Shown piece after piece: positions 1-10,100 of a stretch of DNA of 64,000 bases. Origin of the DNA: Strongylocentrotus droebachiensis (taxonomy: Eukaryota > Echinodermata > Echinoidea > Camarodonta > Strongylocentrotidae); the NCBI GenBank assembly GCA_035222895.1, contig JAVYIG010000641.1:438595-502594 (forward strand). Reading direction: 5' to 3'. The translations under genes and the position numbers were made by a program. The first letter of the stretch is position 1, and each line of letters begins with the position of its first letter. The notes under the pieces were generated by a model. It was not told where the DNA came from and did no database searches. It saw only the letters and a program-made list of their open reading frames with translations.

Positions 1-1139
1 ACATGGTAGGTTAAATATCTTTACATGTCGACATGATATGGATATTAAGTCGACTTGACAAGATGAAATATCTCGTCATGTCGTCAAGTAGAATGGCACT
101 TTAACGCTTCCGTAGCTTTGTTGGTAAAGATTTGAAAGTAATTACTGATCATCGTTAAATAGTCCATGAAAACAACAAAAATAAAAACATTTTACAACGC
201 ACGGTCCAGTTCTCCCGTTGTATAGTAATTCATTATTGTCCGCCCACCATATTTTTAATCATCTAAATTGTCTTTATCTATTGTATTTTCTCTCTCTAAA
301 TTTCAAGCGATGTCAATACTGATAATTATGGACAACTTTGTTATATCTCTAGTAATTATCTTCAGATTTTATTTCGGTATTGCTTTTATAACGATTGCTC
401 CTGTATTGAACACGATAGACTGGATAAGCAAAATGGTCAACCTGGAATAATCCGTTATGGAGCGCGGGGTGTAAACCTACTTAGGAAATTAAAAATATGA
501 ATAAGGGGGGGGGGTGGAATGGTGGGATCAGTCGATCAGAGACTCCAACTCTCCCACTTTAATGCGATTTCCTCAAAATCTTCCGCTTAAATTTGGTTTT
601 CTCCCGCCAAAATAACTATTTAAAAAAAAATGGTGAGCAAAGAATAAAAAGCTCCAAGTCTATTCAATTTGTTTAAAAAAGCAAATTAGAAAAACAAACA
701 CACAAGCGCATAGACCGTGTAGTATACTATGGCTACATGGCGTACTCGAGCGCGTCGTAAGCGATGCCATTACAGGCGCATAAGTTGGGGCTGCTGTTCC
801 CCCAAAACATACCACGACCAAAATTGAAGTAGAAGGGAAATGAAAAGAATAATAAAGGGAGAAAAAAGTAAGAATGAAAGAAAAACAAAATAAAAGGTGG
901 AAAGTAAGAGTAAGGCTTCATTTAAGTAGTTAAAACTACCAATTTCTTGTATTAAAGCATTCAAAACTGAGAAATATCAGCTCAGAGAGGGATTTTAAAA
1001 AAAAGTTAAAAAAAAAATTCTGTCCAACCAACCAATGTTTGGCACCTAAAGGGCAATACAACATCTTTTTGTTAAGGCCTTATATACATCTTCTAATGCA
1101 AAAACTATTTATTCAATCACGATTTTCCTGGAATAGAGG

Positions 1140-1305
1140 ACAGGAAATCTCCGGCGTGCGCCTGTAATCCAGCTATGGAAGTTACAAACTGATTCAACCG
1201 AGGACGAAGGTTCGAAACTGAGTCACGTCTTTCGGATGGTGACGTTAAAGGACCGTCCCCAGACGTAAATAATCATATCTAATGGATACACGTCTGTAAA
1301 AACAT
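1140..1305 (+). repeat. SINE-like element with B-box motif, copy 1
   Basis: A GTGCGCCTGTAATCC block is followed about 55 bp later by GGTTCGAAAC (Pol III B-box-like), then a conserved body (GATGGTGACGTTAAAGG) and ACGTCTGTAAAAAC. Related copies lie on the minus strand at 18370-18545 and 28262-28430. The head varies between copies while the body is conserved, as in SINE families. Confidence 0.45.
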
Positions 1306-1306
1306 A

Positions 1307-1308
<2 letters not shown>

Positions 1309-1341
<33 letters not shown>

Positions 1342-1350
1342 ACACACACG

Positions 1351-1383
<33 letters not shown>
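1309..1383. repeat. (AC)n microsatellite
   Basis: A dinucleotide run of about 75 bp with a few G/T interruptions. The matching position in the inverted copy near 18260-18368 carries (GA)n and (GT)n. Confidence 0.95.
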
Positions 1384-1389
<6 letters not shown>

Positions 1390-1686
1390 TCTCTCATATG
1401 AGAAAGTATTGAGTTTATTTGAATTAAAAATAAAATTTATTAAATTAAGGTACACTCAAAAATCATTACTTTAATTGAAATTGTATGCCTATACGGTTAT
1501 GACTACGCTTCCTATATTTAACAGTGGGATTGATTTGTGACGAGTGGGAAGCTTTTAAAAAGGGGAACAAAGAAATTGTATCTTAGTTTTTAACATTAAT
1601 GGGGTGATTTTCATTAGATGAAAATATTGACCTCAATATTGGCCTAATTCAACCAAAATATTGTGTCATTTCGTTTTATCCCTTAA

Positions 1687-2205
1687 AGATACTATGTCCC
1701 TCTTGCAGCCGAACATCAAATTCTGTAGAACTTTGCATGAGTTATGAATATGTCTTGTATGTCGTATCTGTGAAATTTAAACGTTAGCAGTGCCCTAATA
1801 TTCAGATTATGGAGGAAACCGTTTACTTGCTAGACTTCACTGTCAGACACTATTGAGTGACAAACTGACCTTTTTTCTTCTTTGGTAAAATGAGCTGTAA
1901 AGGGTACATGAGCATTTGTCTACATCAATAACCCACTTCTTGTAATGGCCAAAATTAAACTGATTGAATCTTTGCGCAGCATAAAACGTACAATCATTCG
2001 GTACAATGGTCTGAAAATCAGACTATTACTTACTGGCTCTATAGCTCTTAAGTCGATTCAACAACTAATTGTCGTTATTTTCCCACTTAAAGACATATTC
2101 AAGCCCCCATTTTGTAAAGGGAAGTTCTAAATTAGTATTTACTTTCAAATGCCGTTGGAATTTAACCTTTTCAATTTTTGGGCCTGCAAATGTGACATAG
2201 TACCT
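1687..2205 (+). mobile_element. TTAA MITE family A, copy 1 (chimeric site)
   Basis: The termini AGATACTATGTCCC and GACATAGTACCT are inverted repeats, each bordered by TTAA (1683-1686, 2206-2209). TTAA target duplications are the hallmark of piggyBac transposition, and no transposase is encoded. Four more copies lie at 11131, 17259, 48197 and 56838. The left flank matches the 17.8-kb copy and the right flank matches the 48.2-kb copy. Confidence 0.85.
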
Positions 2206-2305
2206 TTAATGTCTTGCCAAAGGATGTTATTGCTGCCGCAGGTGTTGAACTGTGAACCATGTGATCCTTTAATACTCCGAAGCTGGTCACTAGACCACGA
2301 CACCT
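2206..2305 (-). repeat. SINE head (tRNA-type) fragment
   Basis: On the minus strand this matches the 5' part of the SINE at 48096: GTGTCGTGGTCTAGTGACC (A-box) then GGTTCACA (B-box-like). The SINE body and tail are missing and segment X stands in their place across the MITE. Confidence 0.65.
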
Positions 2306-3035
2306 TTGAAGGTTGATACATGTGTACTTGTATGTGACTTATATCCAACACGTGTTCAAATACATTAACAAGTAATGAATACTATCAGTGACGGCAGCTT
2401 GTGCAATACTGTATGATGCACATAGATATTATTTTGGTTCTATTTATTATACTATGCATGTATATGTAGTAAGGATGTTTCTAGATATTATTTCGGTTCT
2501 ATTTCTTATACTATGCATGTATATGTGGGGATGCTTCTGATGTGGTATTAAAGAAAGAGATATTTATTCTAGTTCAAATTGTGTGTTCATTGTATCTACA
2601 TGTATTGAAGACAACCCTTTTCCTCATCTCGCCATATTTGTTCAAAAGTAGAAGAAAAAAAAGTGAGAAAGAGAACAGTGGAATTTGAGGCTGACTGATA
2701 AAGGGTGAGAATATTGATTGATCTCCATTGGATTTATCAGTAGAATGTATGTATATTATCACATCTGTGCATGCCTGAGATATGTTATTTGCACATGAAT
2801 TTCCTCATTTTATCATCAAAAGAATATTGCTTCGTCAAAAGTCGAGAAGGGGTCAAGGGTTTTTTTTTTTTTTTTTTGGGGGGGGGGGATCCAGTTCCAA
2901 ACAAATGGCCAGTTGCTTGAAATCTAAAAACATGTTCCATACATAAATACATTTGAATGACCTAAACAAAATGTATACATAAATGATGACAGAATTAATT
3001 TGGGCACATCTGTATAATTTTGTTTAATGAAAAAC
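2306..3035 (+). repeat. Repeat segment Y, copy 1
   Basis: This segment matches the minus strand of 47385-48095. It includes a 60-bp imperfect tandem (ATATTATTTCGGTTCTATTT, near 2425-2525) and a T/G homopolymer tract at 2857-2888. No genes are seen. Confidence 0.8.
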
Positions 3036-3654
3036 AGTTTCGCCAAGATAGATACCGTGAATGTTATTGTTCTACTAGAACGATTTGCAATTTTGAGTCA
3101 TTTAAAAATAGATCATCATGCCTTTGTAGTGTGTTTCATAGTAAGGTGGCAGTCATGATATAAAACATTCACTGGAAAAGAAATTAGAGCACAGAAGTAG
3201 CCTAATATTTGCAAACATTTGAAGAAAATAATATTTTTTTCAAATGCATAAGATCGACTTCAATGGTGCATTACAATACTTTGTTATTTCAAGAACCAAC
3301 CAAAAAATGAAAAGTAATATTTATTATCTGATGTACAATATTACCTTCACTTTCAAAAGAATAAGTGTGGAATTCGGTTGAATAATGGGAAAAAATGAAA
3401 CAGAACGTGAGAGGGGAGAGAGAGAGAGAGTGCAAAATAGAAAGGGAAAGAAATGAGAGAGAACGACTTAATGGTGAGATGTGTTGATGTAATACAAATT
3501 TAATAAGCATAATACACATGACAGCTAAACATAAATGACAGTCGTGTATGGCTTTACCAAAATGACATCGGACATCAAATCAATGAGATGGATCAGAATC
3601 ACAATTCTCTTTACCTAAAACTCGCATATTTATAACAACTTAATGATTCTATAG
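3036..3654. other. No gene recognised
   Basis: AT-rich sequence with a short (GA)n run at 3411-3430. Nothing else is recognised. Confidence 0.6.
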
Positions 3655-5600
3655 TCCTTTTCGTTTTGAAGATTGTAAGATTTTATTGACTCTATCGACC
3701 CCCTCTCGGGGTATGAGAGTACAAACATATTTACAACATAGTATCAATATAACAATAGTATATAACAATGATAAACATGTGATAATATGAACAATGATGA
3801 ACAAATATAATACTAATAATATGACAAAGATAAACATGGGATAATATGAACAATAATAAACGTGATAATATGAACAATGAAAAACATGTGATCATATGAA
3901 CAAATTACATATTTACAAATCAAGGCGAACTGAGAAATTCACCAACCTACCGCTACGAGTGTACATAACAACATTGCTTAATTGTGAGCTATCATTTACA
4001 GTATTACCATCTTCTACCTTTGGGTCTTTAGAAAATGTGACATAATTATTTTAACAAATTTGGCTAATTTCTTTAGCTGGCAAGCATGAGCTGTATTACA
4101 AAACCTCATCCATGTGCAACGCACCTAGTATTAAGCTACTACTACCCATGTTATATGGTATATACATTTTCCTCTCATTTTGAAAGAATGGACATACAAA
4201 AATATAATAAAATTGATCACCAATATCTATTGATGTACAAAGTGGGCATTTCAAATCATGTCAGTGGCGTACGCAGGATTTTTTCAAGGGGGGGGGGAGG
4301 GGGGGGGGAGGGGGGGGGTTAAAATCGGGCCCAAAAAAAATCGCAACGACTCAGCCAGCCGCTGAATAATCGGGGGGGGGGGTAAGAGGACACTTTTTTT
4401 TTCTTGGTCTAGAAATTTGAAAATTTGACATTTTGTTCCGGGGGGGGGGGGGTTCCAAAAAAACATACACAAAACATACACAAAACAAAAACTCAAGGGG
4501 GGTTTAACCCCAACACCCCCCCCCCCCCCCCCTGCGTACGCGCCTGAATGATGTACTACAATACATGATTTGCAATGCCCACGTTGTACATCAATAGATA
4601 TTGGTGATGAATTTCATTATAATTTTGCATCAAATCTGCCTTTATTAACCGGTAATCTATGTGTTCTACATCTAAATTTACCTAAAGTTATTGCTTCCTT
4701 CTGACATAATATCTGCAGGTACTTTTCACAAACCAACCTATTCTTAAACATTAAACGTAATATATAGTTCGTGCAAATACGATTTGACCAGGTAGCTGCA
4801 CTCCACTACTGAATAGACATGTCAGAAAATTAAGCCCGATTTGTATAGTATTCATAATCCAGGTAGCACTATATCCTTTTCCTAATTGAGCTCGCCAGAC
4901 GTTCCCAAGTCCTGCATAATCAAAACTGTCTACAAGAAACTCAACCCATTGTGGCTTGATATTAATTTAACTTTGTGCATCACTTTGCAAGAATCAATGA
5001 ATATATTTTGATTGCCTCCCTTTAACTAATCTAACCCGATATCCAATCATTCTACACTTAATTTTTTCCTATATCTTACCACGTCCAGTTTCACCATAAG
5101 CCATGCAGTCAGGTGTGCACTTTTTTACAAACAATATTGTTTCTTAAAAATTGTCTTTGGAAAATTTCAAGTGGATCTATACACCCATTGCCCCATACAT
5201 CATCATAATTATAATAGAATTGGCAAAACTATAAGTGATCAAATAAATGACATTATTTATCAACAAATAAAAGCAACCTTTTTTCCTTTACTATCCATTG
5301 CCTTTCTAGCTTGTGTGACCTGTGTAGCAATTGCTTTTTTTAAATTACCATTATTATTAAACGTCACTCCTAAATATACAACGACATAAACAACTTCCAG
5401 TACACCACCATCATAAACGAATGTTTTAATTATTCTAACTTTCCCACGTGAAAAAACAACAATTTTCGTTTTCCTGGCATTAACAGTTAAGTGCCAAGTA
5501 TCACAATAATCTTTCACTGCGTTTAAGGCTTTTTGCAACTCTTCAGAAGATTCTGCTAGAATAATTGTATTTATCATCATTTAACAAAGAGCAATTAATT
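3655..5600 (-). mobile_element. Degenerate non-LTR retrotransposon, split by a hAT-like element
   Basis: The minus strand at 5580-5260 reads TIILAESSEELQKALNAVKD, then YCDTWHLTVNARKTK and YLGVTF, the palm/thumb of a LINE reverse transcriptase. The catalytic Asp-Asp is frameshifted just upstream. Around 4680-4640 it reads CRTHRLPVNKGRF. At 4256-4180 it reads CPLCTSIDIGDQFYYIFVCP, a C-terminal zinc-knuckle-like segment. The 3' UTR at 4000-3655 holds degenerate GATAATATGAACAATGA tandems and ends near an AATAAAATC tail. It is dead through stops and frameshifts. Confidence 0.75.
4262..4546. mobile_element. G/C-tract hAT-like MITE in LINE
   Basis: The termini are CAGTGGCGTACGCAGG and CCTGCGTACGCGCCTG, flanked by AATCATGT (4254-4261) and AATGATGT (4547-4554). 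This is an 8-bp duplication with one mismatch, typical of hAT insertion. The interior is G and C homopolymer tracts with no transposase. Confidence 0.8.
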
Positions 5601-6049
5601 TGATTTGAAGCTCATCATGATATGGCGACCATAGTGGATTTACCAAAATGTTGGCAAAAGAGGACGCCCTTCTTGACATCAACTTGTAGAACTTGAATCT
5701 CATTATTCTAGCCCTTTTTGTTTGTTAGTACAATTAAGTTCCTGCTTAACCAGCGGCCATTTTGGATTTCATCAAAATGGCGGCTCACGGGATGCCCTTC
5801 TTGTATGGCGCGCGTCAAAAAATGAAGTATGGTTTGGTGCTAGGGCCAAATTGGCGCTTTTACAAGACTCTGCACAGAACTGTCCCTAGATTGCACTTAC
5901 ATCCCCGACTACCAGAATTCTTGCTTGCATTTGGCCAGTAAGTGTTCCCATTAAAGGGGCAATCTAATCTTGGAAATTAAAGTTCATTAATTTTGTTTCA
6001 AAGCAGAATCATAATAGAGAAACAGAATGACGAAGTTTGATACATGTAG
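5601..6049. other. Unassigned repeat-like DNA
   Basis: Contains paired ATGGCGACC / GCGGCCATTTTGGATTTC words like those at 25.4 and 43.5 kb. No gene is seen. Confidence 0.4.
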
Positions 6050-6420
6050 CCTATACATTTTGTTTATTGATCTAAAAGAATATTGACCAGCAGCACAGGC
6101 TGAAGGGGTCAATTAACCACTAGAATAATATAATAGAAACAGTAATATTGTAAACATAGAGAATCATGAATGTTTAAAATATGATATCACCTAATCTATG
6201 CGAATCTCAAATTGACAGTATATTATGACGTTGTCATAATGATTAACTCCCGTTTGTCATGTACAAATATACCAATACTTTTCATGTTTCTTCTAAGTGC
6301 CTCCTCCCTTGGGGCATACAAATATATTTGGGTAGCATATTATAATAAGTCCTCTAGAAAGGAAACACCCTCCCAAGTAAGTCATACTTTTGAAGAAAAA
6401 AAATACATTTTAGTAATTTA
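6050..6420 (+). repeat. Repeat segment Z, copy 1 (empty-site copy)
   Basis: This segment matches the minus strand of 46540-47350. It lacks the hAT-like insert found there and so shows the pre-insertion target (AAATT at 6209-6213). Confidence 0.8.
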
Positions 6421-6782
6421 TGAGTTGAAAAACAATTGGGAAGTTGTCCGACACGGAAAATAACAGTGCTATCACGGATTCATTCATCCAATTTTAAGTC
6501 TCCATTCGTAAAGTGATTGTAACTTTCAAAAAATCATATTCTTTTAGAGAAGATGTCAAGTAAGGATCTTCCTTTAATCAATATTTGTTTCCCTTTACCT
6601 ACATTGTATATCAAAGTAACCGTCCTTCCTTCCATTTTGTATTAGTCTCATTTTGATCAAGCTTATCATTGACATGCCACCAATCATTTTTTTGAAACTT
6701 TTTCCAGTTTCATTATATTCTTTATTTTGTTTCAGTCTCATTCTGGCTTACCAATTTTCACAAATTTAATATATGCAAGCAG
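6421..6782. other. No gene recognised downstream of the FReD gene
   Basis: AT-rich DNA with a paired TTTTGTNTTAGTCTCATT word (6640, 6725). Nothing else is seen. Confidence 0.5.
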
Positions 6783-6788
6783 TTTATT
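6783..6788 (-). promoter_or_regulatory. Candidate polyadenylation signal of the FReD gene
   Basis: AATAAA reads on the minus strand 24 nt downstream of the FReD stop codon. Confidence 0.45.
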
Positions 6789-6811
6789 TGAATACATTCA
6801 TTCAGCTTCCT

Positions 6812-7142
6812 TCAATCGTTACACACTCTCATCTTCAAAAGAGTCTTCACGACTCTTTTCGGCCACCCGCAGTTCCTCTCTGTGCCCTCATTGGTATAAA
6901 CACTAAGAATACCATTAATGTTCCCGATGCATTTATATCGTGCAGTCTTGTACCACCATCCGCCACCACACATACCGGGGCAACTGATTTCACCCGGCAG
7001 CAACGATGGATCTGATGAGTTTATCATGTACGTTCCTAGGGTAGCGAAAGGGTACGGTCTGCCAGGTGCCCGAAGATGAAACCTCCACGTATTATTAACG
7101 TGGATGCCCTCGTATTTGTAATGCCAGAAACTTCCCGTAAAA
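6812..7142 (-). CDS. FReD gene exon 5 (C-terminal FReD, stop)
   Basis: The acceptor is GGTTTATAG|T. The exon contains CPGMCGGGWWYK and a C-terminal LLKMRV, then TGA. The strong WWY and Cys pattern marks the FReD calcium/ligand region. The first 30 or so residues match the family poorly, so a different acceptor is possible. Confidence 0.7.
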
Positions 7143-10100
7143 CTATAAACCGAGAAAGAGGCGGGAAAATGAAAGAGAATCACAGATACATAAATATACA
7201 GTGCGTCCCAGAAAAAACGAAACCGAGAAGTATCGATGTTTTATCATAACTTAATCACAACCATAATTATTGAATGATACATATTTGGAAAGCTTAGAGT
7301 CTCTTCTTTCAGTTGATGCTACTCACGTGATGCATATTTCACGCATGAGTGATTAAAAGCAATTCGAAGGAAGGAAACCAAAAAGACATTTGGCGGGCGG
7401 TATCTGAATTTCGAAGAAAAATTCACATTTCTAGAAAGTTGAGTTTCTGCCCTTTCATGACACCTCAATCAGGAAAAATGAGAAAGGAATAAAAAAGTTG
7501 TGTTTGTTTAAAGTAGCGCTTACATTTTCATAATTTTAACAAACGAATTCGTTTTCACTGGGTGCCTGCCGTATCAAAAAGCAGATTTGACAAAAAACTT
7601 AACTCCGTTTCGTTGACAATCAGCCATGCATGAAGACTCTCGTCTACGGCTGATTGTCAACGAAACGGAGTTAAGTCTTTTGTTAATTTCGTTTATTGAT
7701 ACGGCAGGCAGCCAGTGAAAACGAATTCGTTTAATAAAATTATGGAAATGCAAGCACTACTTTAAACAAACAGAACTTTGTCATTCCTCGCTCATTTTTC
7801 CTGATTGAGGTGTCATATGAAAGGGCAGAAACTCAACTTTCTAGAAATGTGAATTTTTCTTCGAAATTCAGATACCGCCCGCCAAATGTCTTTTTGGTTT
7901 CCTTCCTTCAAATTGCTTTTTATCACTCATGCGTGAAATATGCATCACGTGAGTAGCATCAACTGAAAGAAGAGACTCTAAGCTTTCCAAATATGTATCA
8001 TTCAATAATTATGGTTGTGATTAAGTTATGATAAAACATCGATACTTCTCGGTTTCGTTTTTTCTGGGACGCACTGTATATACATGTATATAGGCCTATG
8101 TAATATATATTACGTATGAAGCTTTGTACACCATTACGTAGTCAATAATTTGTTTTCTTCATTGTGTGTTGAGACTCTTTTTTAAGTCTCCTCCATCGTA
8201 GAACAGTATCTTTTTTTAATGAATGTATATACTGTACATGTATTTATATGTTATATATGTGTGTACTCTGTCTAAAAAGTGCTACGATATTGAGGAACAG
8301 GAGACGGCGTTGATTTCAAATTAAAAACAAATATTTAAACAAATATTTAAACAAAGATTACAAAAAGGAAGATGAAGGTTAAAACAGAAGAGGAGAAAAA
8401 GCAGAAATGCTAATGAAGAAAGGTTTCTTTCTTTAAAATTTGGATCGCATTCATTTGGTATAGTGATTGCTTTGGGGGTTGGGACAGCTAGATATAAGGT
8501 ATATCATCATCGGATCAATATTGTGGAGATGAGTCAGGACCAGGCGCGTACACAGGGGGGGGGGTTGGGGGTTGAACCCCCCCCCCCCTTTGTATTTTTA
8601 TGTGTGTAAACCCCCCTAAAAAAAAACCTAAAACACCCCCCCCCCCCCTTGGTTTTTTTTTTTTTTTAATTATTTAAAAAAGTTATGCCCATGGCTGACC
8701 AAAAATACTCGGGGGTGTTAGGACACTTTTTTTTTTTTTTGGTTACGAAATTTTTAAATTTGACATTTTGTTCCGTTCCCCCAACGAAGAAAAATGTCAA
8801 TTTTTCAAATTTCGAGACCAAAAAAATAAAATAAAGTGTCCGCTTACCCCCCCCCCCCCCTTACTTTGAAAGATCTAACGATAACACTCGGCCTGTACAA
8901 TAACGATAAAATAGTCATGTTCGCAAGATGTTTTGCAATTACAACATTTCATGCATTCCATCGTCCTCGAATAGGGTTCTCATAAAATCGGCAAACCGCC
9001 ACTATATATATACATAGGGAATAGCGGAAAGGTAATATTGGTCCAGATTGAGCAGCATTATACCAATCAGCGCCCAGTATGGCTATGTATACGTACTCTG
9101 CATACATCCGTGCTTGAAAAGTGGCGCCAATAACTTCACCGTCCTCGAATTTAACCATAATTTTCCAGCTTCGCGTCTTATTCCCATTCTGTGTGAACCG
9201 TAAGATTTTCTGTAGTCCCAACCAATGATCTCCATGTAGGTCTCCAAATCCATTCAAGTAATCAGTCCACGAACGATTGAAATCAACCGAGAGGTGTGTC
9301 CTCCGCTGTGAAATGATAGCATTGCTCATGATTCGAGACTCAATTCGAAAATATAGGTTTTCTATTTAACATTTTTGTCATTCAATTTCGTCCCGAAACT
9401 TTCCAATTCTGCACATGTCCGTTTTTGTCAATCTCGTCTATGGCCATTCATTTTCGAACTTGTCCAATCAATTTTATCATTTTGCATCGAATTTCCTCAA
9501 AGTCAAATCAAATTCGTCACTCGTTGACAATAAGGTCTTGTCTATACAACGAATTTGAATGAAACTCTCTTGAAATTGATTGCACAAAGACGAATTTCAT
9601 AATTGCATTCTACAGCGCCAGGTGAGACGAATGTGAATGAAATCTAACAAAAATGAACTGACAAGGCTCTTGTTGAAATTTATTTACCATTAACTAACTT
9701 GAATGGGAAAAGACTAAATCAACTATGAAATGTGTATGCACGATCCCGGATTCCTATAGGACGGAACTGAAGTGTACAAAGATGAATTGGATTGAGAGGG
9801 AACAAAAGTGTTGAAATGGACGGGAAATTCCAACTAGCTATCGTTTATTGTCAGCATAAGATTATATAATATTTTTTTTTAATTCATAAAATTTCGAACC
9901 ATTATAAACAAACATCTTTTACTTTTTGGATTAAATTCCACTTATGTACTGTAGGATGTGGGTAAGATGAACGAATGCTCAATTGCCATATACGTAAACA
10001 CCGGAAAACAAACATTTAAAATTTGATTAAAGGTAAAGACCAGTAATGGCCATGCGATTGCATTGTGAAAGAAACGTTGTGGAATCGATCAGAAAAGGTT

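Larger units (their letters stand above)
115..1682 (+). repeat. Composite repeat segment X, copy 1
   Basis: This segment matches the minus strand of 17790-20691 almost throughout, with extra blocks on both sides (an A/T-G tract near 500 here, and a 1.25-kb insertion there). No coding capacity was recognised. The short frames shared by both copies are consequences of the repeat. Homology starts near 115, and bases 1-114 hold nothing I recognise. It ends at the TTAA of a MITE. Confidence 0.85.

Noticed and set aside
1945-2130. A short open frame shared with 17264-17524
   Set aside because: It lies wholly inside the family A MITE and is not conserved in the 11- and 57-kb copies.
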